Assembly (NCBI RefSeq): GCF_000527135.1
Contig: NZ_AZUP01000001.1
Location: 2,418,001 to 2,482,000 of the forward strand
Reading direction: 5' to 3'
Length of the DNA: 64,000 bases
DNA from: Methyloversatilis discipulorum
GTDB taxonomy: Bacteria; Pseudomonadota; Gammaproteobacteria; Burkholderiales; Rhodocyclaceae
Each line of letters begins with the position of its first letter. The first letter of the stretch is position 1. Below are positions 8,240-14,958 of the stretch, piece after piece. The translations under genes were made by a program, and so were the position numbers. Under the pieces are notes generated by a model. It was not told where the DNA came from, ran no database searches, and was given only the letters and a program-made list of their open reading frames with translations.

Positions 8240-8240
8240 C

Positions 8241-9002
8241 GACGCTGTAGAAATACCCCATCTCGGGGCAAACGGTTGCTTCCCGCCTTTGCCGGCTCGA
8301 AGTCGTTCATCATCGCTTCACTCCCGCGATCTTCGTTTCATCGTCGTCCCGTGACGTCAGCCCCAGCCGCTGCCCGACGCCCTCGAAATGGCGTCGGTGT
8401 TGCCCGCCAGCTTACCTAATCGCGTATCCATGGTGCCCGAGCTTTTCGATGTTGTGCACCACGCAGTACAGCTTCCACTGCCCATCCACCTTCCCCCGCC
8501 CGCGCAGCGTGAAGCGGGTGAGCCGCTTGTTGTGCCGCTCTTGTCCTTCGCGGTCGCACAGCAGCAACACCTGGGTGAAGAGCGCTTGGACATCAATGCC
8601 GAGACTGCTGATGAGGTGCGCGACGGTGGTGAAGTGCGGCGCACTGTCGCCGGAGACGGCCATGAACAGCACGTTGTTGCGGCAGGCCGTGGCGATGGAT
8701 CGGAAGCTGATCAGCCCGCGCGAGTAGCCGAGCAGCACGACCTTCAGCAGCTCGGCCGGATCGAAGGCCGGGGCACCGCCCGCGGCGTTGGCGTAGCGTG
8801 GAGAGATTGAGCTCGTTGTCGACCAGATGCCAGAGCGCGAAGGTATCGGGCAGCACCTGCTGTGCGAAATCGACCGGGATGAGCTTCAGGCCGTAGTCGG
8901 GTGTCTTGAATCGCGGCATCGCAGGGCGCCGGAGAGGCGATGCGGAATCATAACAAAGGCATAGGAATGGATGAGGGTAGGGAAGGGCTTTTCTACAGCC
9001 TC
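8241..9002 (-). mobile_element. Internally deleted IS1182-like element (762 bp)
   Basis: Ends GACGCTGTAGAAATACCCC and, inverted, GAGGCTGTAGAAAAGCCC match the ends of the full copy at 11896-13692. The copy is about 1,035 bp shorter because the middle of the transposase is missing. It starts directly after the IS481 target duplication and ends at AACCATGAAC of the attC, so the two elements are stacked at one attC site. Both ends are retained, so it could in principle be moved in trans by the full copy. Confidence 0.87.
8412..8919 (-). pseudogene. Broken IS1182-like transposase
   Basis: The N-terminus MPRFKTPDYGLKLIPVDFAQ is kept, then a frameshift at about 8,800 moves the reading into another frame that continues with LLGYSRGLISFRSIATACRN. 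After CDREG the sequence jumps directly to HNKRLTRFTLRG near the C-terminus, skipping about 345 codons present in the intact copy, including the catalytic DDE core. It cannot encode an active transposase. Compared with 12071-13609. Confidence 0.88.
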
Positions 9003-9049
9003 AACCATGAACATGAGCCGCGCCGTCAAACGTCGGCTCCATGGAGGTG

Positions 9050-9883
9050 TTAGGCACCTTCATTCTTGTCCTTGTAATAGTCTTGAAGGGCTCTCTCTGC
9101 TGATTCGCCCAAACTCGGAGCATCAAGTACGCTCGAAGTCACCCGCACTAAGGACTCCAGCGAAAAGCACACGAGCTTCAACAGATGACGCAGTTCTGCG
9201 CGTCGGAAAATTCCCAAGTCGCCAGGCGACTTTAAAGGGCGGTTAGGTGCAAGTGCGCCCCATGAGAACAAGGTGCCGTACAGTGTTCCGTGAGCGATTT
9301 CTGAGGCGTGCCGGTACATCAGGAGCCCGAACGCCAGCCCTTTTGTAGCCTCGGCACCGAACGCTAGATGCACTGCGTCTAGACGTTGCTGAACATTCTC
9401 CGAAGTCCACGATGAAATCTCTCTGCCGGACTTCGACGTGAACTCGTCGAGCAACTTCTTGTGTTCGGGTTCTTGCATCAGCTCATCTGCACCGCTGTAC
9501 TTGAACTCGAACAGCGGCGTACCCGCAATCTCTATTCTGCGCACCAAACTTCGAAGAGTCTTTTGCTTAGCATGGGCGTTTGCGCGCGCTGAAAGCTCGA
9601 TTGGGCTAGTTAGCAGGAAGCAGGCGTTGACCGCGGTTTCGTAGATCACGCGTGCAATGACGTACGAGTCGCGAAGCGCCTGACGGATTACTAAAAATTG
9701 AAGTGATGTAGCCGACTCTCGAACCGAGTCAAGAAATGGGTACAGCGCCCCTACTCGATGTGAGTCAGCTTCCCTTGTCTTTGCAACTACATCGGCAAGC
9801 AACGCGTTGACCGTATTAAAGAAGACCCACTCAGGCCACTCCTGCACCGGCAAGTCACTTTCCGCATTCGATGCGCTAGACAT
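9050..9883 (-). CDS. Cassette gene: hypothetical helical protein, 277 aa
   Basis: Starts MSSASNAESDLPVQEWPEWV and is predicted to be mostly alpha-helical (for example ALRDSYVIARVIYETAVNAC). It has conserved-looking polar positions in YRHASEIAHGTLYG, a pattern resembling the helical DUF5677-type proteins sometimes found in cassettes; that assignment is a guess. No signal peptide or clear membrane segment. The stop codon TAA is contributed by the GTTAGGC box of attC site 2. GC content is well below that of the chromosomal genes. Confidence 0.75.
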   Translation of the reverse strand: MSSASNAESDLPVQEWPEWVFFNTVNALLADVVAKTREADSHRVGALYPFLDSVRESATSLQFLVIRQALRDSYVIARVIYETAVNACFLLTSPIELSARANAHAKQKTLRSLVRRIEIAGTPLFEFKYSGADELMQEPEHKKLLDEFTSKSGREISSWTSENVQQRLDAVHLAFGAEATKGLAFGLLMYRHASEIAHGTLYGTLFSWGALAPNRPLKSPGDLGIFRRAELRHLLKLVCFSLESLVRVTSSVLDAPSLGESAERALQDYYKDKNEGA

Positions 9884-9893
9884 AGCAATACAG

Positions 9894-9989
9894 GCCTAAC
9901 GCTGTAGGTAAAGGGCGCTGCGCGGCGCTTTATCGCGCAGCGTCCAGTGGAGGCCGAAGGCCGAAACGGCTTTGACCGTAATGTTAGGC
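9894..9989 (-). other. attC site 3
   Basis: Boxes GCCTAAC (9894-9900) and GTTAGGC (9983-9989). The inner stem is CGCTGCGCG/CGCGCAGCG around a short AT loop. At 96 bp it is the longest attC in the array, with an extra GGCCGAAGGCC hairpin on its right arm. Confidence 0.88.
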
Positions 9990-9990
9990 A

Positions 9991-10563
9991 CTAGCTGTAC
10001 CACACCAGTACCTTCTGATTGTTGGAAGCTGCAACGCGATAAAACGTCTTGAGTTGTTCGAAAAGAGGGACAATGTACCCGGCAAAAATCTCTTCGCCTT
10101 CTTCGAGCCAGTAGTCAATTGGCAGTGCTGCTTCCTCTAACTCTTGAAAATTCAGTTTTTCTCTTAGTTTCTCTTCGCTGATTTCTTCAAGCAGCAAGGC
10201 GTATCGATGCACGTCTTTGGCATCGATAACGCAAGCAGGCCCCATTCCCGCATCAAGATTCTCGTCCTTGGCTCCACGGCCCTCGAGGGGAATGAGCAAC
10301 TCATCCACAGGGGGCTCTGGCCCAAGGTCTGGCGGGGTGAAGCTCTCGATGTCGTCAGCACGAACAACGGCGGCGAAGTGCGCTTGTTCGTGCCGTTTGA
10401 GAGGAGAAAGAAGCCAAGCAATTACTGCACTTGCTTTGTCCAGATAGAGAAGTTGATCCTCGGGCAGAACACCCGTCAAGAATTGAGCCAAACCATCGGG
10501 GTCATTTCGCATGGATGTGTACTGTTCCTCGGAAACACGGCCGTAGTGAGTCGTAACGCTCAT
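9991..10563 (-). CDS. Cassette gene: DUF1877 (YfbM-like) family protein
   Basis: A 190-residue protein starting MSVTTHYGRVSEEQYTSMRN. Its pattern of an N-terminal strand plus helix, a middle region with YLDKASAVIAWLLSP, and a C-terminus with EIFAGYIVPLFEQLKTFYRV follows the DUF1877/YfbM family. No enzymatic role is established for that family. It lies between attC sites 3 and 4, and the stop codon abuts attC site 3. AT content is higher than in the chromosomal genes around the array. Confidence 0.8.
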   Translation of the reverse strand: MSVTTHYGRVSEEQYTSMRNDPDGLAQFLTGVLPEDQLLYLDKASAVIAWLLSPLKRHEQAHFAAVVRADDIESFTPPDLGPEPPVDELLIPLEGRGAKDENLDAGMGPACVIDAKDVHRYALLLEEISEEKLREKLNFQELEEAALPIDYWLEEGEEIFAGYIVPLFEQLKTFYRVAASNNQKVLVWYS

Positions 10564-10572
10564 ATGATATTT

Positions 10573-10656
10573 GACTAAAGTTTGAATTCACCTGCCTTGC
10601 GCGGTTTTATGCGCAAGGTCCGGTGGAGTGATGGGTCAGCCCGGATTGCGTAACGC
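10573..10656 (-). other. attC site 4, degenerate
   Basis: A palindrome with inner stem CCTTGCGC-ggttttat-GCGCAAGG and outer boxes GACTAAAG and GTAACGC, both off consensus. Its position between two cassette genes and its size support an attC with decayed boxes. Confidence 0.6.
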
Positions 10657-10660
10657 CCGT

Positions 10661-11107
10661 TCAATTGGGGCAGTGACTAAGCGATTTTTCGACGAATTCA
10701 TAAAACGGCTGAGCATAGTGAGCCTTTAATGTCCTTTGATATTCGTAGCCCTGAAGATATGCTCTGTGATAGCAGACTTGATCAGATAGTGCGGCTGACC
10801 ACTCCGGGTCATCCGGAAATGACGTATAGATTTGTTCTGCGCTAAAGAGAAAGTAGCTAACGAACCAACTGTAGCGAGATCGCTCGTTTTCAGATTTGGC
10901 GACCTTTCCCAAGCGCGCGTCGGCGAAATCTAGCTTTTCCATTGCTAATTTCAGATATTCCTTAAATGCGTCGCGTGCTGATGCTTCGCGCTGGGTTTGC
11001 TGACCTACACGAATTTGCCAGACGGCAATGCAGAGAGCTGCAACTGCAATCCCCGCAGTAGCGATGGCGGCCCAATTAGCGGCTTTTGAGAGATTTGAAT
11101 CAGTCAT
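10661..11107 (-). CDS. Cassette gene: hypothetical membrane-anchored protein, 148 aa
   Basis: Starts MTDSNLSKAANWAAIATAGI and continues with AVAALCIAVWQIRVG, one membrane segment at about residues 11-31. A soluble domain follows with DAFKEYLKLAMEKLDFADAR and a Tyr/Phe-rich part including SRYSWFVSYFLFSAEQIY. This one-anchor plus helical-domain plan is common among cassette proteins, but no function is known. It lies between attC sites 4 and 5. Confidence 0.72.
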   Translation of the reverse strand: MTDSNLSKAANWAAIATAGIAVAALCIAVWQIRVGQQTQREASARDAFKEYLKLAMEKLDFADARLGKVAKSENERSRYSWFVSYFLFSAEQIYTSFPDDPEWSAALSDQVCYHRAYLQGYEYQRTLKAHYAQPFYEFVEKSLSHCPN

Positions 11108-11117
11108 GATATTGGCG

Positions 11118-11183
11118 GGCTAACGTGGAAGTGAGCGGCCTGCGCGGCGTTTCGCGCAGGCTCGCTCGACTGCAGGGTTATGC
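11118..11183 (-). other. attC site 5
   Basis: Boxes GGCTAAC (11118-11124) and GTTATGC (11177-11183) enclose the stem GAGCG-g-CCTGCGC / GCGCAGG-ct-CGCTC, with unpaired bases on one arm as expected for a foldable attC. Confidence 0.85.
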
Positions 11184-11190
11184 GTCGGTT

Positions 11191-11589
11191 TCAAACTGAT
11201 ACCTCCCGAATTCTGGGTTCCGACGAGGAAAAGACACTTACACACTCATTAGCGGTGACGATCAACCATTCATTGCACTGAGAGCTAGCAATTTGTAGAA
11301 AGCAGTCTTTTTGATCAAGGCTATCGAACCAGCCGCCATGTAGAACGCGATAGACGAGATGACCTGTCCGAAAGCACTCGGCCCCTAGCCAAGACGGCAT
11401 GTCACTTTCATCAAAAAGAGCGAACCCACGATGATCCGGGAAGAACACCTCTAGGTGAACCGACTGGTCGGCCTCTTTTGGGTAAGCCTCCGCGATCACA
11501 TATAGGCCAACGACGGAAAAGCGCGCTTCGAGAACGCAAGAGTCTCTGCGGTCATATTCGCAGAAGAGCGACGTAGCTTCAGGACCCAT
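11191..11589 (-). CDS. Cassette gene: hypothetical protein, 132 aa
   Basis: Starts MGPEATSLFCEYDRRDSCVL; no signal peptide or membrane segment. It appears as a mixed alpha/beta soluble protein with several Trp/Phe positions (PSWLGAECFRTGHLVYRVLH). The ATG lies inside the CCATAAC box of attC site 6, so there is almost no room for a ribosome-binding site of its own; a TTG nine bases upstream is also possible. No family recognised. Confidence 0.65.
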   Translation of the reverse strand: MGPEATSLFCEYDRRDSCVLEARFSVVGLYVIAEAYPKEADQSVHLEVFFPDHRGFALFDESDMPSWLGAECFRTGHLVYRVLHGGWFDSLDQKDCFLQIASSQCNEWLIVTANECVSVFSSSEPRIREVSV

Positions 11590-11643
11590 AACGTGCAAGC
11601 TCAGCGACGGCCGAAGGCCGTCCGCTGGAGCGCCAGGTTAGAC
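11586..11643 (-). other. attC site 6
   Basis: Boxes CCATAAC (11586-11592) and GTTAGAC (11637-11643) around CAGCG-a-CGGCC / GGCCG-t-CCGCTG. The start codon of the neighbouring cassette gene is embedded in the left box. Confidence 0.88.
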
Positions 11644-11658
11644 CGACGGTGGCTGTCT

Positions 11659-11886
11659 TCAAAAGACAGATCTCCATCCCTCGGCCTCTAGATGATTGAT
11701 GAAGCCGTCGAAGGCACTTCTGTCGAAGTCCATCACAGCGACGAGTCCGCCCTTGTGGTGTCGTTTGATCGAAAGCACATCAGAAACGCCTGGGGCAGAT
11801 AACAGGACCCTGCGAAGGGCCTCGACCGATTCCGACGGATCGCCAAACGGAGGTCGACATCGCATAAGACGCGGTCCGAAATGCAT
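11659..11886 (-). CDS. Cassette gene: small hypothetical protein, 75 aa
   Basis: Starts MHFGPRLMRCRPPFGDPSES, two bases from the attC box TCTAAC; the open frame extends ten codons further upstream, but those codons are read from the inserted IS end. The rest is a small alpha/beta unit (ALRRVLLSAPGVSDVLSIKR, then DFDRSAFDGFINHLEAEGW). Family not recognised. Insertion of the IS1182-like element directly upstream has replaced its natural 5' flank. Confidence 0.6.
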   Translation of the reverse strand: MHFGPRLMRCRPPFGDPSESVEALRRVLLSAPGVSDVLSIKRHHKGGLVAVMDFDRSAFDGFINHLEAEGWRSVF

Positions 11887-11895
11887 AGGTCTAAC

Positions 11896-13692
11896 GACGC
11901 TGTAGAAAAACCCCATCTCGGGCCAAGCGGTTGTGACCGGCGCATGCCGGCTCGAAGTCGTTCATCATCTTCTCAGCCTTCCGATCTTCGCTTCATCGTT
12001 GTCCCCTGACGTCAGCCCCGGCCGCTGCCCGGCGCGCTCGAAATGGCGCCGGCCTCTCCCGCCAGCTTACCTAATTCGCGCATCCGTGGTGCCCGAGCTT
12101 TTCGATGTTGTGCACCAGGCAGTACAGCTTCCACTGTCCATCTACCTTCTCCCGCCCGCGCAGCGTGAAGCGGGCGAGCCGTTTGTTGTGCCGCAGGTTG
12201 CCGAACACCGGTTCGACCGTAGCGAAGCGCGCGGCGATCATCCGTTTGCCTTCCGTGGAATCGATGCGCCGTTTCATCCGCTCGGTGTGTGATTCGGTGG
12301 GGCCTCGCTTGCCGCGGAAGAAGGTGACCTGTCGCACCTTCGTCGTTCCGGGCGTGCGCAGGCAGCGGGTGCGCTGCTCGCACGGCACGCAGTCGCGCGC
12401 AGCACCGGTGTACTTGGTGGCGGCGTAGCCGTTGATCGTGCACTCGCCCCCGTTGCGATAGAGGTGCTTGCCCGCCGGGCACAGGCAGCGGCTGCGGTCC
12501 GGCGCTTCGGTGAAGTCGGTGTTGGCGTAGCGCCGGTTCCTGCTGGCGGTGCGTGCTTCCTTCGCCTTCTCGCTCTTGTCCCACAGCGCGTCGGGTTTTG
12601 TCTTGTGCTTGGCCTGATCGGCGTATCTGGGGTCGCGCTGCCGGTAGCCGTTGTCGCACACCCAGGCGGGAATGCCGCGCTTGTCCAGTTCGGCGAGGTT
12701 CTTCTCGGAGTGATAGCCCGCGTCGGCGCAGATCGCGGTGTTGGGTTTGCGCTGTGCGCTGCTTGCATCGATCACCGGCAGCAGCAGCTCCTGTTCCGAT
12801 CCGGTGCCGTGCGCCTGGGCATCGACCACGATCTGGTGGGCGGCATCGACGGCGGCCACGCCGGTATAGCCCTGGATCACGCCCTTGGCGGTGGCCATCT
12901 TGGCCGAGTCGTTGTCGGTGCGGTTGGAGAGGCGTACAGCGCCCTTGGCGCCGCGTCGGTCGTCGGGATTGCGGGTGAGCCAGTCGCGGATCTTTGCCGC
13001 CTCGTGACTCAAGCGTTCGCGGGTGCGCTGTGCGCGGGCTGCCTCGTCGTCGCAGCCGGCGGCATCGCGCGTCTTCTGCTCACCGATCATGCGCTGCACG
13101 GCCGCTTCCGTCTTCGCCGCCTCGCGCTCGAAGTCGGCACGCGTGCCGCTCTTTGCCTTGGATGCGTTGGACGGCAGCTTCATGCCGTCGATGGCGAAGA
13201 GTTCGCGCCCGATCAGCCCTTCGCGGTCGCACACCAGCAGCACCTCGGTGAAGAGCGCTTGGGCCTCGTTGCCGAGACTGCTGATGAAGTGCGCGACGGT
13301 GGTGAAGTGCGGCGCACTGTCGCCGGAGACGGCCATGAACAGCACGTTGGTGCGGCAGGCGGTGGCGATGGATCGGGAGCTGATCAGCCCGCGCGAATAG
13401 CCAAGCAGCACGATCTTGAGCAGCACGGCCGGATCGAAGGCCGGGGCACCACCGGCGTCGTTGGCGTAGCGGGCACGCAGTGCAGTGAGATCGAGGTCGT
13501 TGTCGACCAGATGGCAGAGCGCGAACTCGAAGGTGCCGGGCAGCACCTGCTGTGCGAAATCAACCGGAATGAGCTTCAGACCGTAGTCGGGCGTCTTGAA
13601 TCGCGGCATCGCAGGGCTCCGGAGAGGCGATGCGGAATCATAACAACGGCATGTGAACGGATGAGGGTGGGCAGGGGTTTTTCTACAGCCTC
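11896..13692 (-). mobile_element. IS1182-like insertion sequence, full length (1,797 bp)
   Basis: Imperfect terminal inverted repeats GACGCTGTAGAAAAACCCC and, inverted, GAGGCTGTAGAAAAACCCC. It carries one long transposase gene. It sits within an attC, right after the TCTAAC box, at the same position as the deleted copy at 8241-9002 in another attC. AAC flanks both ends. Family assignment is by protein pattern; the exact ISfinder name cannot be given here. Confidence 0.88.
12071..13609 (-). CDS. IS1182-family transposase, intact
   Basis: A 512-residue protein starting MPRFKTPDYGLKLIPVDFAQ. It has a DUF772-type N-terminal domain (about residues 40-125, including LLKIVLLGYSRGLISSRSIA), a central DDE-type region (ELFAIDGMKLPSNASK; later GYTGVAAVDAAHQIVVDAQA and ICADAGYHSEKNLAELDKRG), a Cys-rich segment (SRCLCPAGKHLYRNGGEC and CVPCEQRTRCLR), and a C-terminal VEPVFGNLRHNKRLARFTLR. 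The order and length fit IS1182. It catalyses movement of its own element and perhaps of the deleted copy nearby. Confidence 0.92.
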   Translation of the reverse strand: MPRFKTPDYGLKLIPVDFAQQVLPGTFEFALCHLVDNDLDLTALRARYANDAGGAPAFDPAVLLKIVLLGYSRGLISSRSIATACRTNVLFMAVSGDSAPHFTTVAHFISSLGNEAQALFTEVLLVCDREGLIGRELFAIDGMKLPSNASKAKSGTRADFEREAAKTEAAVQRMIGEQKTRDAAGCDDEAARAQRTRERLSHEAAKIRDWLTRNPDDRRGAKGAVRLSNRTDNDSAKMATAKGVIQGYTGVAAVDAAHQIVVDAQAHGTGSEQELLLPVIDASSAQRKPNTAICADAGYHSEKNLAELDKRGIPAWVCDNGYRQRDPRYADQAKHKTKPDALWDKSEKAKEARTASRNRRYANTDFTEAPDRSRCLCPAGKHLYRNGGECTINGYAATKYTGAARDCVPCEQRTRCLRTPGTTKVRQVTFFRGKRGPTESHTERMKRRIDSTEGKRMIAARFATVEPVFGNLRHNKRLARFTLRGREKVDGQWKLYCLVHNIEKLGHHGCAN

Positions 13693-13701
13693 AACGTTGA
13701 G

Positions 13702-14037
13702 CTAAGCGGACGCCGCTTGCGGCGGTCCGCTTGAGCGCAAGGTTAGAACGCGATGTTTGATGCAGAACACAAGCAACAATGCACCACCAAGAAGGCTGCC
13801 CACAGCAAGAGACGCCAAGTAGGTGATGACCAGCCAAGGAGCCGCCAACGTTGCCGGCACAAAAGACGAGAGGCCAACAAGCGTGACGACGCCACCAATG
13901 GCCGCGCCTGCAACGAACACGACAGCTATGCGAATGGCAACGGACGTTGGCTGAAGGAAACGAGCAACTAAGAAGGCGAGTGTCAGCACGAGCGCCGCAC
14001 CGGGGACAACTACCAATGCTGTGAACAAAGGGGCCAT
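13702..14037 (-). CDS. Cassette gene: hypothetical membrane protein, 111 aa
   Basis: Three hydrophobic segments: MAPLFTALVVVPGAALVLTL with AFLVARFL, IRIAVVFVAGAAIGGVVTLV, and PWLVITYLASLAVGSLLGGA. It ends in a short basic tail read from attC site 7. Small polytopic membrane proteins are common among cassette genes. No family recognised. The GC content is closer to the cassette average than to that of the chromosomal neighbours. Confidence 0.65.
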   Translation of the reverse strand: MAPLFTALVVVPGAALVLTLAFLVARFLQPTSVAIRIAVVFVAGAAIGGVVTLVGLSSFVPATLAAPWLVITYLASLAVGSLLGGALLLVFCIKHRVLTLRSSGPPQAASA

Positions 14038-14041
14038 AGCG

Positions 14042-14110
14042 TTCTAACGTTTGACATGAGAGGCTCGACCCGGCTTGCCGGGGCGAGTCCTCTCGATGGA
14101 AGGGTTAGGC
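14042..14110 (-). other. attC site 8
   Basis: Boxes TTCTAAC (14042-14048) and GTTAGGC (14104-14110). The stem is CTCG-a-CCCGGC-tt-GCCGGG-g-CGAG. It is nearly identical to attC site 10 except for paired changes in the stem. Confidence 0.9.
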
Positions 14111-14515
14111 GCCGCCATCGAGGTCTCGGGCATCTTCTGTTTCTGCCCAATCTTTCATATCGGTGACGACGCACTTAGCGACGAAGTCAAAGACATCGTC
14201 GAACGTCTCGGACACTATGTTCCAGGATCTCGGCGACTCACTGGACCCTGAGGCGAAGACGGGGTGAAAGCAAATGACACGATTCATCACCTTTCCCGCC
14301 TGTATCTCCAATCCCGCGAAATCATCGCAGTCTTGACGTTGTGCGAACACTAAGACTTGACCGCGACTCACATCTTCTCGTGCAAAGGCGCGAGCGGCGA
14401 AAGCAAACTGATCGGGCTCCGTGAAGAAGTGCCATGGCGTGAAATGAACGAGTTCCTGGCACAGGAACCACCGCAGAGCATTTGGCCAATCGTGGCTGAC
14501 TTTCGATGGATGCAC
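14105..14515 (-). CDS. Cassette gene: SMI1/KNR4 (SUKH)-like hypothetical protein, 136 aa
   Basis: Starts MHPSKVSHDWPNALRWFLCQ and has the motifs ELVHFTPWHFFTEPDQFAFA, LVFAQRQDCDDFAGLEI and VICFHPVF, ending with an acidic helix (TETFDDVFDFV-like, here SETFDDVFDFVAK). The arrangement of a short N-terminal helix, a strand with a DDFAG turn and a C-terminal helix resembles SMI1/KNR4-type proteins that are often found in cassettes and as immunity proteins. That family call is tentative. The stop codon is within the GTTAGGC box of attC site 8. Confidence 0.65.
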   Translation of the reverse strand: MHPSKVSHDWPNALRWFLCQELVHFTPWHFFTEPDQFAFAARAFAREDVSRGQVLVFAQRQDCDDFAGLEIQAGKVMNRVICFHPVFASGSSESPRSWNIVSETFDDVFDFVAKCVVTDMKDWAETEDARDLDGGA

Positions 14516-14534
14516 GACGACTCTCTCCTGCGGC

Positions 14535-14591
14535 GCCTAACGTTGAAGCTCAGCGGGCGGCGCAGCCGTCCGCTGGAGCGACCGGTTGGGC
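14535..14591 (-). other. attC site 9
   Basis: Boxes GCCTAAC (14535-14541) and GTTGGGC (14585-14591). The stem is CAGCGG-g-CGGC-gca-GCCG-t-CCGCTG. Confidence 0.9.
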
Positions 14592-14864
14592 CGCAGTGTG
14601 GAACCAGACCTCTGTGCCCACTGGAACATCTGGCTTAGAAAGTCCCCGGAAGATGCAACCCCACCGCAACTCCTTTGGTGGCGGTGTTTGGGAGATCCAT
14701 TGAACCGTAAGCGTTGCATGCGCAACCGAGCCATCCGGTTTTCGCAGTTGAACCTCCAAGGTGTCTGGGCCGTCGTAGTCGTGCGCGAGCGGACCGGGAA
14801 CGACAACCAAGCCGCCCCAGGCGGGAATATCGAAAGCGTCCTCGACCGTCAAGAGTAAGTTCAT
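14550..14864 (-). CDS. Cassette gene: hypothetical beta-rich protein, 104 aa
   Basis: Starts MNLLLTVEDAFDIPAWGGLV and continues with alternating strands (DTLEVQLRKPDGSVAHATLT, then a PVGTEVWFH segment), a small beta-barrel-like pattern reminiscent of translation-factor domain II. The last dozen codons are read from attC site 9. No enzymatic motif, signal peptide or membrane segment. Family not recognised with confidence. A longer frame upstream to 14918 is unlikely because it runs through attC site 10. Confidence 0.62.
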   Translation of the reverse strand: MNLLLTVEDAFDIPAWGGLVVVPGPLAHDYDGPDTLEVQLRKPDGSVAHATLTVQWISQTPPPKELRWGCIFRGLSKPDVPVGTEVWFHTAAQPVAPADGCAAR

Positions 14865-14873
14865 CTTCCTGCT

Positions 14874-14942
14874 GCCCAACGTTTGACATGAGAGGCGTGA
14901 CCCGGCTTGCCGGGGCACGTCCTCTCGATGGAAGGGTTAGGC
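14874..14942 (-). other. attC site 10
   Basis: Boxes GCCCAAC (14874-14880) and GTTAGGC (14936-14942). The stem is CGTG-a-CCCGGC-tt-GCCGGG-g-CACG. Compared with attC site 8, the CTCG/CGAG pair is replaced by CGTG/CACG, a compensated change. Confidence 0.9.
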
Positions 14943-14958
14943 GTCTCGGGCCTTTGGC

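Larger units (their letters stand above)
7186..9055 (-). other. attC site 2, split by two insertion sequences
   Basis: The left box CCTAAC (7186-7191) is followed by IS481, its duplicated target CCTAAC (8235-8240), a deleted IS1182-like copy (8241-9002), and then the rest of the attC (9003-9055), which ends in GTTAGGC at 9049-9055. Removing both elements restores an attC beginning CCTAACCATGAACATGAGCC with arms GAGCCG/CGGCTC, a normal length for this array. Confidence 0.8.
11889..13747 (-). other. attC site 7, split by IS1182-like element
   Basis: The left part GTCTAAC (11889-11895) is separated from AACGTTGAGCTAAGCGGACG (from 13693) by the element at 11896-13692. The right part continues with GCCGC-ttgc-GGCGG, CCGCTT and the box GTTAGAA. 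AAC occurs on both sides, consistent with a 3-bp target duplication. Confidence 0.85.

Noticed and set aside
8593..8919. A separate 108-aa gene at the start of the broken IS copy
   Set aside because: It is the frameshifted N-terminus of the IS1182-like transposase, shown by alignment with the intact copy.
11886..11916. Ten extra codons at the start of the 75-aa cassette gene
   Set aside because: Those codons are read from the end of the inserted IS1182-like element and were not part of the original cassette.
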